From JBHJGS01 sp050331575 (GTDB taxonomy: Bacteria; Pseudomonadota; Alphaproteobacteria; Sphingomonadales; Rhodothalassiaceae): DNA of 64,000 nucleotides. The DNA lies in assembly GCA_050331575.1 (NCBI GenBank), contig JBHJGS010000012.1, positions 1-64,000 on the forward strand, in the 5' to 3' direction. The notes beneath the pieces were generated by a model. That model had not been told where the DNA came from. It ran no database searches and worked only from the letters and a program-made list of their open reading frames with translations. Both the position numbers and the translations under genes were made by a program. Below, in pieces: positions 51,953 through 61,498 of this stretch (positions are counted from its first letter, which is position 1; every line of letters starts with the position of its first letter).

Positions 51953-52183
51953 ATGCTCTTTTATCTGGCTCTGGCGCTGTGGCTGGCAGGGGCTGTTTTG
52001 GTGCTGACCGGCCGCCATCGCAGCGGTGGCAGCAGCGCCATCGGCTTTTTTACCTTCACCGGGCTGATGCTCGGCGCCGTGGTCGGCCTGCTTAGCCCGC
52101 TGGGCGGCACGGCCGCGGCGTTTGGCGGCGGTCTGGGGTTGCTTCTGGGCGCGGTGTGGGATCGCTCCAGGGCCCGGCAGTGA
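51953..52183 (+). CDS. small two-helix membrane protein, hypothetical
   Basis: A 76-residue protein with two transmembrane segments (LFYLALALWLAGAVLVL and IGFFTFTGLMLGAVVGLLSPL) and a short basic end. GGAGG lies 7 bases upstream of ATG 51953, the best support that it is real. No known family. Confidence 0.7.
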   Translation: MLFYLALALWLAGAVLVLTGRHRSGGSSAIGFFTFTGLMLGAVVGLLSPLGGTAAAFGGGLGLLLGAVWDRSRARQ

Positions 52184-52289
52184 TCCCGCCCGAACCGGGG
52201 CGGCTGACAGGCTGGGAGACCCCGACGGCCTCCTTTTCTGGCAAACGCACTGGCTCGCGATACGCAAGGCGGTGCCCGCCATTGCCGGC

Positions 52290-52682
52290 TCACGGGACCA
52301 CCGCGTCGGCCTCGATCTCCACCAGCCAATCCGAATTGGCCAAGGCTTGCACCGCGACAAGCGTGGCGGCCGGGCGGATTGCGCCGAACACTTCGGCATG
52401 CGCGGCACTGACCGCCGGCCAATCCGCAATGCGCGTCAAATACATGCGCGTGCGCACAACATGGTAGAGATCCGCGTCAAGCTTGGCGAGTGCCTCGGCG
52501 ATAATCTGAACACAGCGACGCGCTTGAGCAGCGGGGTCATTGCCCCCGGCCAAACCGCCATCGGGCGCCACCGGCCCGCACCCGGATACGAAGATCAATT
52601 GGCCGGCGCGCACCGCCCGGGCAAAGCCGATGCGTGCCTCATAGGGCGAGGCGGAAAAGGCGGCCTGGCGGTCAAGGGGCAT
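52290..52682 (-). CDS. RidA/YjgF family protein
   Basis: A 130-residue RidA-family protein. It has the conserved FVSGCGPVAPDG strand, the core HVVRTRMYLTRI segment, and RPAATLVAVQAL, with the Arg that in RidA binds enamine/imine intermediates. Deamination of reactive enamines is the family role; some paralogues differ. Standalone. Confidence 0.88.
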   Translation of the reverse strand: MPLDRQAAFSASPYEARIGFARAVRAGQLIFVSGCGPVAPDGGLAGGNDPAAQARRCVQIIAEALAKLDADLYHVVRTRMYLTRIADWPAVSAAHAEVFGAIRPAATLVAVQALANSDWLVEIEADAVVP

Positions 52683-52739
52683 CTGACAGGCGTCGCTTTG
52701 GCAGCATCAGGACGGATCTGGAAATGCTTGGCGCTGGTC

Positions 52740-53663
52740 TCATTCGGCGGCTTGACGTTCGGTGACCCGCGCGCGGTATGCGGCCCAGGAGCGCTTCAAC
52801 ATGGCCGAGGTCTGCCGCGACCCGTCCGGTGACCAGCCCGGTGGCCCAAAGACATAGCCCCAGCGGTCCCGCCAGGTCCGGGCGCGGACCAGATCGTGCA
52901 GAAGGCCCATCCACTCATGGAAGGCGACGACGAGCGGATTGAATGTGCGCAGATTCTTTACGATGCCGTAACGGCAGGGTTCGTCATCGCGTTCGGCCAC
53001 GAAGGTGCCGAACAGCCGGTCCCAAAGGATCAGCGTGCCGGCATAATTGGCGTCCAGATAGTCCGGATTGGTGGCGTGATGGACACGATGATGGCTGGGC
53101 GTGTTGAACACGGCCTCAAACCAGCGCGGGAACCGGCGGATCGTTTCGGTATGGATCCAGAACTGGTAGATCAGGTTGAAGCCAGCCACGAAGGCGATCA
53201 GCAGCGGATCGAACCCGATCACGAACAGCGGCAGCTTGAAGATCCACGTGGCAGAGAAAAACCCAGTCCAGGTCTGCCTCAGCGCGGTCGACAAATTATA
53301 GTGCTGAGAGGAATGGTGGATGACATGGCTGGCCCAGAACCAGCGCACCCGATGCGCCAAACGGTGAAACCAATAATAGCGCAGATCGTCCAGCACGAAG
53401 GCGATGAGGAACGCCCACCAGGTGCGCGGGATATCGAACAGGCGGGCATGCTCCCAGATCACCATCCCGATGGCGATGGTGGCCCCGGCGAACACCGCCC
53501 CTGCGATGGTGCTGCCCAGGCCCATGACCAGGCTGGCGGCCGTGTCCTTCGGTTCGAAGCGGGCGCGCCCGGTGAGGCGGCCATAGATCATTTCCGCAAT
53601 GATCAGCACAACAAAGGCGGGAATGGCATATTGAACCGGATCCGGCAGCGGGTCGAGCGGCAT
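52740..53663 (-). CDS. sterol desaturase / fatty acid hydroxylase family membrane protein
   Basis: A 307-residue integral membrane di-iron enzyme. Histidine clusters: HRLAH, HVIHHSSQHYN and NTPSHHRVHH, spaced as in the fatty acid hydroxylase superfamily, between membrane helices. It should hydroxylate or desaturate a lipid or sterol-like molecule; in bacteria with hopanoids or ornithine lipids the substrate can vary. Start ATG 53663 shares a TGATG with the upstream gene. Confidence 0.9.
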   Translation of the reverse strand: MPLDPLPDPVQYAIPAFVVLIIAEMIYGRLTGRARFEPKDTAASLVMGLGSTIAGAVFAGATIAIGMVIWEHARLFDIPRTWWAFLIAFVLDDLRYYWFHRLAHRVRWFWASHVIHHSSQHYNLSTALRQTWTGFFSATWIFKLPLFVIGFDPLLIAFVAGFNLIYQFWIHTETIRRFPRWFEAVFNTPSHHRVHHATNPDYLDANYAGTLILWDRLFGTFVAERDDEPCRYGIVKNLRTFNPLVVAFHEWMGLLHDLVRARTWRDRWGYVFGPPGWSPDGSRQTSAMLKRSWAAYRARVTERQAAE

Positions 53664-54088
53664 CAGTATCCTTCAGTGCGTTTCAGACGGTCCAGGCGAT
53701 CCAGCCAGGCGACGGCCTGTTTTTGATCGCCGATAATCAGTTCATAGCGTGTTCCGGACAATTCGGCGAGGCGGAATCCGATTTTCAGGCCGCTGGCGCG
53801 ATGAGTGTCGATCACATCGCCGGGCCGCAAGCGCCGTGTCACCGCCTTGTCGCCGAACTGCGCCACCAGCCCGACGGCCTCAGGGTCGCTCAAGGCCAGG
53901 AGTGCCGCGCGGCCGTCTGAAGAGCGCAGCACCTCGGTCACTCGGTCTTCCCAGAAATCCTCGGCATAGCGTTTGCGAATGTCGCTGCGGCTGCCCAGGC
54001 CTGGCGGCTTGCCCCAATTGATGATCGCCGCCAGACCGACCAGGAACAGCACCGCTACCAGGGAGCCCAACAAAGGAATCCAGTTCAT
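53663..54088 (-). CDS. small membrane-anchored protein, hypothetical
   Basis: A 141-residue protein with an N-terminal membrane helix (WIPLLGSLVAVLFLVGLAAIINW) and a cytoplasmic or periplasmic tail of alternating strands (AVTRRLRPGDVIDTHRASGLKIGFRLAE). No family recognised. The stop TGA overlaps the ATG of the desaturase gene, so the two are translationally coupled. Confidence 0.75.
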   Translation of the reverse strand: MNWIPLLGSLVAVLFLVGLAAIINWGKPPGLGSRSDIRKRYAEDFWEDRVTEVLRSSDGRAALLALSDPEAVGLVAQFGDKAVTRRLRPGDVIDTHRASGLKIGFRLAELSGTRYELIIGDQKQAVAWLDRLDRLKRTEGY

Positions 54089-54147
54089 CGCTTCGGCCGA
54101 TTCTGCCTTCGGTCCCGATGGGTCTGCAACGGTCAGTGTGCCGCGAC

Positions 54148-54165
54148 AGTTCATAAAAGTTTCTT
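54148..54165 (+). promoter_or_regulatory. weak Pho-box-like sequence upstream of TBDR-phoD
   Basis: AGTTCATAAAAGTTTCTT matches the Pho box at only 12 of 18 positions and is not followed by a good -10. It is reported only because the downstream TBDR-phoD pair is a typical Pho regulon content. Confidence 0.25.
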
Positions 54166-54237
54166 GATCAGAAATTAGCCATGCCGCTCAGGTCGGCAAG
54201 AGGGGTGCCCCCCACACGGTTCAGGAGGAAAGGCTGC

Positions 54238-56667
54238 ATGAGCCACGCAATGTCCCGCTACGTCCGGTTCGCCGGCGCGGTGTCCGCACTCGCGCTGACC
54301 GCGGCGGCCCACGCCCAGGAGGGCGGCTTTCCCATCGTCGAGGAGATCATCGTCACCGCCCAGAAACGCGAGCAGTCCGTGTTGGACGTGCCGATCACGA
54401 TCACCAGCTACAGCGGCGACTTTCTGCAAAGCCTGAACATTTCCGAGTTCGACCAGCTGTCCAACGTGGTGCCGGGCCTGGTGGTGCAGGAGCAAAGCCC
54501 GAACAATCCGGGTTTCGTCATCCGCGGCATCACCTCCGACAGCGGCGATTCTCAGATCGCGCCGCGCATCACCGTTTATGAGAACGGCTTTGACGTGTCG
54601 CGCTCGCGCGGCTCCTTCTTCGAGCTGTTCGACCTGGAGCGGGTCGAGGTGGTCAAGGGACCGCAAGCCACCCTGTTCGGCACCGCCGCGCTGATCGGTG
54701 CGGTCTCCGTGATCACTGCCAAGCCGCAGCAAGAGTTGAGTGCCGCGGTCGAGGCCAGTTACGGCAATTTCGATTTCGTCCAGGCGCGCGGCTTCATCAC
54801 CGGCGGCAACGACCTGGTGCAGGGCCGGCTGGCGGTCAGCTATCGCCGCCGCGACGGGTTTGTGGAGAATATCGCCGGCGAGCCGGGCTCGCAAACGCCC
54901 GGCGGTCCGGCCATTGCGGATCTGAACGGGTTGGAGGTGTTCGCCATTCGCCCGTCGATCCGCTTCACGCCGGGGGACCGCTTCGTCGCCGATTTCGTGT
55001 TCAATTATCAGCAGGAAGATCCCCCGGCGACGGCCTTCAAATCCGGCGTGCTGGCACCGACCGGCGGGTCGACCGATCCGTTCAGCTTTGCTGAATTGTC
55101 CGGCAGTCCGTTCAGTGAAGAGGTCTTGGGCGACGAGTTGGGGCTGGACCGGCGCCGCTACACCGCCAATTTGACCATGACCTACGATGTCAACGAGGCC
55201 ATAACCGTGACCTCGATCAGCGGCTATTTGAATTTCGACAGCTTGGAAGTGTTCGACGCGGACGGCTCGCCTGCGTTCTTGCTGGAATTTGCCGAGGATG
55301 CCGTGGGCGAGGTGATCAGTCAGGAATTCCGCGCCAATTATGCCGGCAACCGCTTGAACGGCTTCATCGGCGTAAACTGGTATCATGAAGAGGGCAGCCA
55401 GGGTGTGCCCTTCTCCACTGATGAGACCATCTTCGCCGCCTGTATCGCTCCCAATCCGGCCAATGATCCCTCCTTGCTGACCGATCCGGCCACGGCGGCC
55501 GCCTTTGAGCCGAACGCATTCGCCATCACGCCCTTCTGTCAAAATCCCGACGGCTCGATCAATCGCATCGATGTGGTGCCGACGAGCCCCAGCTTCATGC
55601 TGCCGGTGCCGGTGAACGGACCGGCGGGCGTGCCGATCCCCTATGCTGCGGCCTTCACCAATACCGCCAATCTCGACACGGTCTCGGTGTTCGCTGACCT
55701 GTCCTACCGGTTGTTCGACCGCCTGGAGCTGACCGGCGGCATCCGCTACATTTACGAGGATCGCGAGGGCGGTTTCATCGCCGATGCGCCGAATTCTCAG
55801 CTGCTTGGCACGCCGCTTCTGCCGGTGGTTTCCACGGGCGGCGTGGAATTGACCGGGCAGGAGGATTTCGATGCGATCGTCGGCCGCTTCAACGCGCTGT
55901 ACCAGTTCACCGAGACCATCAACGGCTATGTCACCGTCGGCCGCGGCCGGCGCTCCCCGGTGGTGGAGGTCGACTCCGCGTTCGATCCGATGCTGGGGGT
56001 GATCCCCAATGTGAACATCATCGAGGATGAGATCGTTTGGAACTATGAAGGCGGCATCAAAGCCAATCTCGGCAATGGCCGGCTGGTGCTCGACGCGGCG
56101 ATCTTCTATCAGGACTATTCCGACTTTCAGACCACCATCAACACGCCGGACGGCTTTACCTCGGTCACGGCGGGCGACGCCACCAATATCGGCGTGGAAG
56201 TCGGCCTGCAGGGCCAGCTGACCGAGTTTCTGAGCTACTTCGCCAATGCCGCCTTCACCGAGGGCGAGATTGACGATGATCCGGAGAATGGCATCTTCGC
56301 GGGCACGCAATTCCGCCTGCAGCCGCGCTGGACGGCCTCAGCCGGGCTGTTCTGGGACCAGCCGGTGACCAGCACCCTGCGGGTGTTCGGCAATGTCAGC
56401 TGGTCCTACCGCTCAGATGTGTTTTTCGAGCAGGAGAATTTGCCGATCGCGGGGCTGCCGATCGCCGAGGACGATGTCAATCTGGTGGGCATTCGCGGCG
56501 GCATCGGCGGCGTTGACGGCGGATGGGAAATTTCCGGTTTTGCCTCGAACCTGACCAACACCGACTATATCATCGACGCGGGCAATACCGGCGGGGTGTT
56601 CGGCACGCCGACCTTTATCGCCGGGCCGCCGCGCTTCTTCGGCGTGGAACTGCGCACGCGCTTCTGA
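54238..56667 (+). CDS. TonB-dependent receptor (phoD-linked)
   Basis: An 809-residue outer-membrane receptor. Signal peptide ending AAAHAQ, TonB-box region EEIIVTAQKREQSVLDVPITIT, plug with GFVIRGITSDSGDSQIAPRITVY and LERVEVVKGPQATLFGTAALIGAVSVIT, and a barrel ending RFFGVELRTRF. The ATG at 54238 has AGGAGG 9 bases upstream. It is followed after 18 bases by phoD, so the pair probably takes up or works with a phosphorus-containing compound. Confidence 0.93.
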   Translation: MSHAMSRYVRFAGAVSALALTAAAHAQEGGFPIVEEIIVTAQKREQSVLDVPITITSYSGDFLQSLNISEFDQLSNVVPGLVVQEQSPNNPGFVIRGITSDSGDSQIAPRITVYENGFDVSRSRGSFFELFDLERVEVVKGPQATLFGTAALIGAVSVITAKPQQELSAAVEASYGNFDFVQARGFITGGNDLVQGRLAVSYRRRDGFVENIAGEPGSQTPGGPAIADLNGLEVFAIRPSIRFTPGDRFVADFVFNYQQEDPPATAFKSGVLAPTGGSTDPFSFAELSGSPFSEEVLGDELGLDRRRYTANLTMTYDVNEAITVTSISGYLNFDSLEVFDADGSPAFLLEFAEDAVGEVISQEFRANYAGNRLNGFIGVNWYHEEGSQGVPFSTDETIFAACIAPNPANDPSLLTDPATAAAFEPNAFAITPFCQNPDGSINRIDVVPTSPSFMLPVPVNGPAGVPIPYAAAFTNTANLDTVSVFADLSYRLFDRLELTGGIRYIYEDREGGFIADAPNSQLLGTPLLPVVSTGGVELTGQEDFDAIVGRFNALYQFTETINGYVTVGRGRRSPVVEVDSAFDPMLGVIPNVNIIEDEIVWNYEGGIKANLGNGRLVLDAAIFYQDYSDFQTTINTPDGFTSVTAGDATNIGVEVGLQGQLTEFLSYFANAAFTEGEIDDDPENGIFAGTQFRLQPRWTASAGLFWDQPVTSTLRVFGNVSWSYRSDVFFEQENLPIAGLPIAEDDVNLVGIRGGIGGVDGGWEISGFASNLTNTDYIIDAGNTGGVFGTPTFIAGPPRFFGVELRTRF

Positions 56668-56685
56668 ACGAACTGGGAGGGGACC

Positions 56686-58512
56686 ATGGCACGATGGCAG
56701 CTAACGCGCCGGGGATTTTTGCAGGCCAGCGCCGCAGGCGCGGGGGCGGCGGGATTGGGCGGCTGTGCCAAGGCGGCATCGGCGCGCTTCACCCATGGCG
56801 TGGCCTCTGGCGACCCGCTGACCGACCGGGTGATCGTGTGGACGCGCGTGGTGCCGGACGCCCAAGGCGAGCCGGTTCCGGTGCGCTGGCAAATCGCCGA
56901 GGACGAGGCGTTTGAGCGGATCGTCTCCAACGGCGAGACGGCGGCGGACCCCGCGCGCGACTATACGGTGAAGGTGGATGCCGGCGGGCTCAGCGCGGGC
57001 CGGGCCTATTTCTACCGGTTCCTGACCGAGGGGCAGACCAGCCCGGTCGGCCGCACCCGAACCCTGCCGGAGGGGTCTGTTGACCAGGTGCGCTTCGCGG
57101 TGTGCTCCTGCTCCAACTATCCTCAAGGCTATTTCACCGCCTATCGCGAAATGGCCAAGGAGCCGGACATCGACGCGGTGCTGCATCTGGGCGACTATTT
57201 CTACGAATATGAGGACGGGCGCTATTCGGACCCGGAGATCGTCGCCGCCGGCCGCGCGGTGGACCCGGCCAATGAGATTGTTTCGCTGGAGGATTATCGC
57301 CGGCGCTACGCGCTGTACCGCTCCGACCCGGATCTGCAGGCGGTGCATGCCGCGCACCCCTGGATCGCGGTGTGGGACGATCATGAGATCGCCAATGATA
57401 CCTACAAGAATGGCGCGGAAAATCATCAGCCGGAACAAGAAGGCCCGTTTGCCGAACGCCGCGCGGCGGCGATTCAGGCGTGGCGGGAATGGATGCCGGT
57501 GCGCGATCCGGCCAATGGGCCGGGTGACAAGATCTACCGCCGCTTCGATTTCGGCGATCTGGCCAGCCTGATCATGCTGGATACCCGGCTGATCGGCCGG
57601 GACATGCAGCTCAGCTACACCACCGACATGGTCTATCGCACCCAGGCGTTCGATTTTTCCGATCCGGCCAATCCGGTCGCCATCACCGATCCCGCGCGCG
57701 TGGCAAAGCTGCCGGCTGGAGCCGTGCGCGAGCTGCCGTTGCCGTTCCAGATGACCGAGCAGGGCCCGCAGCCGATCCTGGACTTCCAGCGGATCCGCGA
57801 AATCGATCCGGACAATCTGCCCGAGGGCGTGATCTTCCTGCCCGATGCGGACCGCTTCCGCAGCGAGGTGCTGGGCCGGGAAGAGCGCAGCATTCTGGGT
57901 GACACGCAGGAGCAATGGGTGGCTGATCAGTTCGCCGCTGCCGACCGGCCGTGGCAGATCATCGGCCAGCAATTGTTGCTGGGCCGGGTCAAGCCACCGG
58001 CGCTGCAGCCGGAGCAGCTGGATCCGGACAAGCCCTCGCTGGTGCGCGCCGATCAGCTGCAATTCTTCAATCTGCTGAACCAGGTGGGACTGCCCTTCAA
58101 TCTGGACGCCTGGGACGGCTATCCCGCCGCGCGGGAGCGCTTCTATCGCTCTGCTCAGGGGGCGGAGAATGTCATTGTGCTGGCCGGCGACACCCATAAT
58201 GGCTGGGTGTTCAATCTGGCCGACGAGACCGGCGCACCGGTGGGCGTGGAATTTGCCACCCCGTCGATCTCGTCGCCGGGCATCGAATCCTATGTGCCCG
58301 CCGATCCCGACGTGATGGAGACGCTGCTGGTTCAGACCAATGAGGAACTGACCTATATGAACGCGCAGGACCGCGGCTATCTGGTGCTGACCGTCACTCC
58401 GGAGGAAGCCCGCTCCCGGTTCCAGTTCGTCTCTACCGTGAAGGCGCAGGACTATGAACCGGTCGAGGGGCCGACCTTCACGGTGCGCCGCGGCGACAAG
58501 CGGGTCAGCTGA
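56686..58512 (+). CDS. phoD: alkaline phosphatase D (PhoD), Tat-exported
   Basis: A 608-residue PhoD-type phosphodiesterase/phosphatase. A Tat motif RRGFLQ with twin Arg8-Arg9 precedes a GGC lipobox at Cys27, so it is probably a Tat-exported lipoprotein. PhoD motifs: FAVCSCSNYPQGYFTAYREMA, LHLGDYFYEYEDGRY, VWDDHEIANDTYKNGAENH, and VLAGDTHNGWVF near the end; the metal Asp/His/Cys ligands are in place. It hydrolyses phosphodiesters and monoesters, with calcium and iron in known members. Confidence 0.94.
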   Translation: MARWQLTRRGFLQASAAGAGAAGLGGCAKAASARFTHGVASGDPLTDRVIVWTRVVPDAQGEPVPVRWQIAEDEAFERIVSNGETAADPARDYTVKVDAGGLSAGRAYFYRFLTEGQTSPVGRTRTLPEGSVDQVRFAVCSCSNYPQGYFTAYREMAKEPDIDAVLHLGDYFYEYEDGRYSDPEIVAAGRAVDPANEIVSLEDYRRRYALYRSDPDLQAVHAAHPWIAVWDDHEIANDTYKNGAENHQPEQEGPFAERRAAAIQAWREWMPVRDPANGPGDKIYRRFDFGDLASLIMLDTRLIGRDMQLSYTTDMVYRTQAFDFSDPANPVAITDPARVAKLPAGAVRELPLPFQMTEQGPQPILDFQRIREIDPDNLPEGVIFLPDADRFRSEVLGREERSILGDTQEQWVADQFAAADRPWQIIGQQLLLGRVKPPALQPEQLDPDKPSLVRADQLQFFNLLNQVGLPFNLDAWDGYPAARERFYRSAQGAENVIVLAGDTHNGWVFNLADETGAPVGVEFATPSISSPGIESYVPADPDVMETLLVQTNEELTYMNAQDRGYLVLTVTPEEARSRFQFVSTVKAQDYEPVEGPTFTVRRGDKRVS

Positions 58513-58623
58513 GCGCCGGGCAGCCGGGTGGTGGCTGCCGCTTCACGTCGTGCCGGTTTGACGTCGTGCCGGCTTGACCGCTTGATCTTGACCGTTTGAT
58601 CTGGGGCGGGTCATGGCACAGGC

Positions 58624-59232
58624 ATGTTCGACACCCATCTCCGCCCGTTGATCGACCCGCCGCTGAATTGGGTGGGCCGTCTGCTTGCCCGCACCGGGGT
58701 GAGTGCGAATGCGGTGACGCTGGGCGGCTTTGCGCTGGGGCTGCTGGCCCTGCCGGCACTGGCGCATCAGGCTTATACGCTGGCGCTGGGGCTGATCCTT
58801 CTGAACCGGCTGTCGGACGGGCTGGATGGCGCCTTGGCGCGCAACGGCGCCGGGGCCACCGACTTCGGCGGCTATCTGGATATCGTCACCGACATGATCT
58901 TCTATGGCAGCGTGGCGTTCGGCTTTGCGCTGGCTGAGCCTGCGCGGAACAGTGTGCCGGCGGCGTTTTTGTTGTTCGGCTTCATGGGCGCGTCGTCCAG
59001 CTTTCTGGCCTTCATGGCGGTGGCGGAAAAGCGCCAATGGAAGACCCAGGCGCAAGGCGCCAAGTCGATCTATTATCTGGCGGGCCTGATGGAGGGCGGT
59101 GAGACGATCGGCTTTTTTGTGCTGATGTGCCTGTTCCCCGGCGCCTTTGCGGTGCTCGCCTGGATCTTTGGTGCCTTGTGTCTGGTCACCGCCGGCGCCC
59201 GTCTGGTGGTGGTGCGGCAACGGTTGGGCTGA
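58624..59232 (+). CDS. CDP-alcohol phosphatidyltransferase family protein
   Basis: A 202-residue membrane protein with the CDP-alcohol phosphotransferase motif in full: DGLDGALARNGAGATDFGGY then LDIVTD, giving the DGxxAR...GxxxDxxxD active site near residues 63-88. It transfers a phosphoalcohol from a CDP-activated lipid or alcohol in phospholipid synthesis; the acceptor cannot be read. The gap 58513-58623 holds a CGTCGTGCCGG partial duplicate and no gene. Confidence 0.88.
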   Translation: MFDTHLRPLIDPPLNWVGRLLARTGVSANAVTLGGFALGLLALPALAHQAYTLALGLILLNRLSDGLDGALARNGAGATDFGGYLDIVTDMIFYGSVAFGFALAEPARNSVPAAFLLFGFMGASSSFLAFMAVAEKRQWKTQAQGAKSIYYLAGLMEGGETIGFFVLMCLFPGAFAVLAWIFGALCLVTAGARLVVVRQRLG

Positions 59233-59250
59233 GCGCGGATCGGCACGGCC

Positions 59251-60825
59251 TCAGGCGAACAGGCCGTGCAGATACCAGGCCGGAGCCGCCGCGCCGTCAT
59301 AGGTGCCGGCGCGGAACAGCCAGAAGCGTCGGCCGTCGGCATCTTCCACGCGATAATAGTCGCGCATGGGCTCTGTCTGGCTCTGCCACCAGTCCGACGC
59401 GATGCGCTCCGGCCCGGCGGCGCGCACCACCTTGTGGCTGAGCCGGCGCCAGCGGAACAGCAGCGGCGGGCCGTCGGGCACCTCGGCGACCACGGCGATC
59501 GGCTGCGGCGGGTCGAACAGGGTGATCGGCCGCGGCGGCTGGTCTGGAGCCTGCTGGTCATGCCAGGGCAGCGGCGGCACCGCAGGCCGCAGGGCCTGGG
59601 CCGCTTCGGGACGATGGCGCGGCTGCGGCGCCAGACCATAGACCGCACCGCGGCCGAGCCGGTCGCTCAACCGGTCAACCAGGGCGGCCAATTCACCCGC
59701 CGGCGCCTGGGCCTGGGTGAAATCGCACACGGCTGCTTCCAGCCGCTCAACCTGCACCGCCGCCAGGCTCATGGCGTCCAGGCCGAAGCCCGGGTCCAGG
59801 CCGGCCAGCCGCTCAGAAAACAGGCGGATCAGATGCGCGCCGTCGCGCGTGGCCCGGGCGGTGCCGGCGCTCAGTCGCACCACGGAATGATCGACCCGAT
59901 AACCGCTCAGGACCAGGTGGCGGGCGCCTTGATGGTCCTGCGCCAGACGGTGCGCCAGATCCTGCGACAGGTCGGCCAGCACGCGGGCCAGATCCTCCGG
60001 CGCGGCCACCGGCTCAGCAAAGCGGCGGCCGGCGCGATAGGCCGGCGGCGGCCGGCGCGGGGTCAGCGGCTCCTCCACACGGCCCAGGGCCTGATCCAGT
60101 CGGCCCAGCAGCGCGGCACCGATCCGGCCTTTCAGGTCGCCGCGGAAGCGCCGGGCCAGGCCGGCCCGTGGCAGCGGAGCCAGATCGCCGATGCGTTTCA
60201 GCCCCAGCCGGCGGGCTGCTGCCACCGTGTCCGGGGCCAGCCGCAGGGCGGCCAGCGGCAAGGGTGCCAAAGCCGTCGCGGCTTGTTCCTCCGGGCCGAT
60301 GCGATTGATCCGGGCCGGGCCATAGCGGGCAAGCGCATGCGCGGCGCCGATGGTGGCGGCAAGGCCCAAGCGCGCGGTCAGTCCCGCGCGTGCCAGATGG
60401 TCGGCCAGATCGGCCAAGAGGGGCTGTTCGCCGCCGAACAGATGCGCCACCCCGGTGAGGTCGGCGAGCAGCCCGTCCGCACCGTCGCGGGCGATCAGCG
60501 GGCTGTAGCGCTCCAGCCAGCCGGCCAGTTCGTCGAGAGCTGCGATGTCGCCGGCGGCATCGACGGGGCGGGTGGCAAGTGCTGGATAGAGCGCGCGGGC
60601 GTCGCTGAGGCTTTGACCGGGGCGGAGGCCCGCCCGCGCGGCCGCCTGGGTGACTGCTTCGATAACCGGCCCATGGCGGCCGGGCGCGATCAGCGCCAGC
60701 GGGGCTTCAAGCGCTTCGAGCGCGGCCTGCGCCGGGGCCGAGCCATAGCGGGCGGCCTGGCTGAGCGCGCGGCGCTGCCGCTCGATCCGCCAGCGGCTGA
60801 ACCAGATGGAAAGCATGCGCCGCAT
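59251..60825 (-). CDS. imuB: ImuB, Y-family DNA-polymerase-like SOS mutagenesis protein
   Basis: A 524-residue protein with a Y-family fold whose palm catalytic acidic residues are degenerate: the opening LSIWFSRWRIERQRR replaces the DxD-type start, normal for ImuB. Middle segment LADLTGVAHLFGGE, the little finger LGLKRIGDLAPLPR (about residue 192), and a C-terminal tail with RDYYRVEDADGRRFWLFRAG. It normally acts with ImuA and DnaE2 in damage-tolerant synthesis. The ATG at 60825 has TCTGGAG 9 bases upstream and lies 119 bases inside imuA. Confidence 0.92.
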   Translation of the reverse strand: MRRMLSIWFSRWRIERQRRALSQAARYGSAPAQAALEALEAPLALIAPGRHGPVIEAVTQAAARAGLRPGQSLSDARALYPALATRPVDAAGDIAALDELAGWLERYSPLIARDGADGLLADLTGVAHLFGGEQPLLADLADHLARAGLTARLGLAATIGAAHALARYGPARINRIGPEEQAATALAPLPLAALRLAPDTVAAARRLGLKRIGDLAPLPRAGLARRFRGDLKGRIGAALLGRLDQALGRVEEPLTPRRPPPAYRAGRRFAEPVAAPEDLARVLADLSQDLAHRLAQDHQGARHLVLSGYRVDHSVVRLSAGTARATRDGAHLIRLFSERLAGLDPGFGLDAMSLAAVQVERLEAAVCDFTQAQAPAGELAALVDRLSDRLGRGAVYGLAPQPRHRPEAAQALRPAVPPLPWHDQQAPDQPPRPITLFDPPQPIAVVAEVPDGPPLLFRWRRLSHKVVRAAGPERIASDWWQSQTEPMRDYYRVEDADGRRFWLFRAGTYDGAAAPAWYLHGLFA

Positions 60826-61498
60826 GATCGAACTCCAGAGTCCAGTGGCGGGGCCGTCCGTCCGCGCCCCGGGTGAGCTGTGCGCCCCAGCGCGGCCGGC
60901 CCGGGCTGCGCCGATCCAGGCGCGGTGCCTGGCTGGGCCGGCTGGCGATGCGCCAGCGGCTGCGCGCCACACTGGGCCCGGTATGCCGGCGCAGCAGCAA
61001 GGCGGGGGTAGCGCCGTCACGTGCGGCCAGCATCAGCCGCCGGGTCTGCTTCAAGTCGGCATCGGGCAGTTCGGCCAACGCCATCGCGGCGACGCCGGCG
61101 CTCAGCACTTCCTCCAGCGCCCACAAGGTCTCGATCGCCTTGGCGCTGCGCACCAGGATCAGCCGGCCGGGATCCAAGCCCAACCCGGCCAAGCCGGGGC
61201 CGTAGGGCATGCCCTGATCCAGCCCCGTGCGGCGATCACGCAACCAGATCAGCGGCCCGGCATGATCGGCCAGGCGCCGCTGTGCCAGCGCCAGGGCAAA
61301 GCCCACCGCACCGCTCCAATCCCCGTAGGTCTCCGGCACCAGTTCATGCACGCTGAGATCCAGATGTTGCCCGGGCAGGGCTTCATCTAGGGCCGCCACG
61401 CCGAAGCGGAGGCCGGTCTGCGGCCGGTGGCCCAGCGGGCGGTCTTCCACTTGGGCGATGCGTCGGCGTAGATCGGTTAAAGCAGCCTTTTTGTTCAT
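60707..61498 (-). CDS. imuA: ImuA, RecA/SulA-like SOS protein
   Basis: A 263-residue ImuA-type protein with HLDLSVHELVPETYGDWSGAVGFALALA, a RecA-like core without a functional Walker site. It works with ImuB and DnaE2. First gene of an operon whose second gene begins inside it. A LexA box spans its start codon, and the promoter TTGACT (61533-61528) with TAGGAA (61510-61505, 17-base spacing) lies just upstream. Confidence 0.9.
   Translation of the reverse strand: MNKKAALTDLRRRIAQVEDRPLGHRPQTGLRFGVAALDEALPGQHLDLSVHELVPETYGDWSGAVGFALALAQRRLADHAGPLIWLRDRRTGLDQGMPYGPGLAGLGLDPGRLILVRSAKAIETLWALEEVLSAGVAAMALAELPDADLKQTRRLMLAARDGATPALLLRRHTGPSVARSRWRIASRPSQAPRLDRRSPGRPRWGAQLTRGADGRPRHWTLEFDHAAHAFHLVQPLADRAAAPRAQPGRPLWLGPGAGRARSA

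Noticed and set aside
54175..56310. 711-residue frame opposite the second TBDR
   Set aside because: The plus strand has a TonB box, plug motifs and an outer-membrane barrel end; the antisense product is shadow-like.
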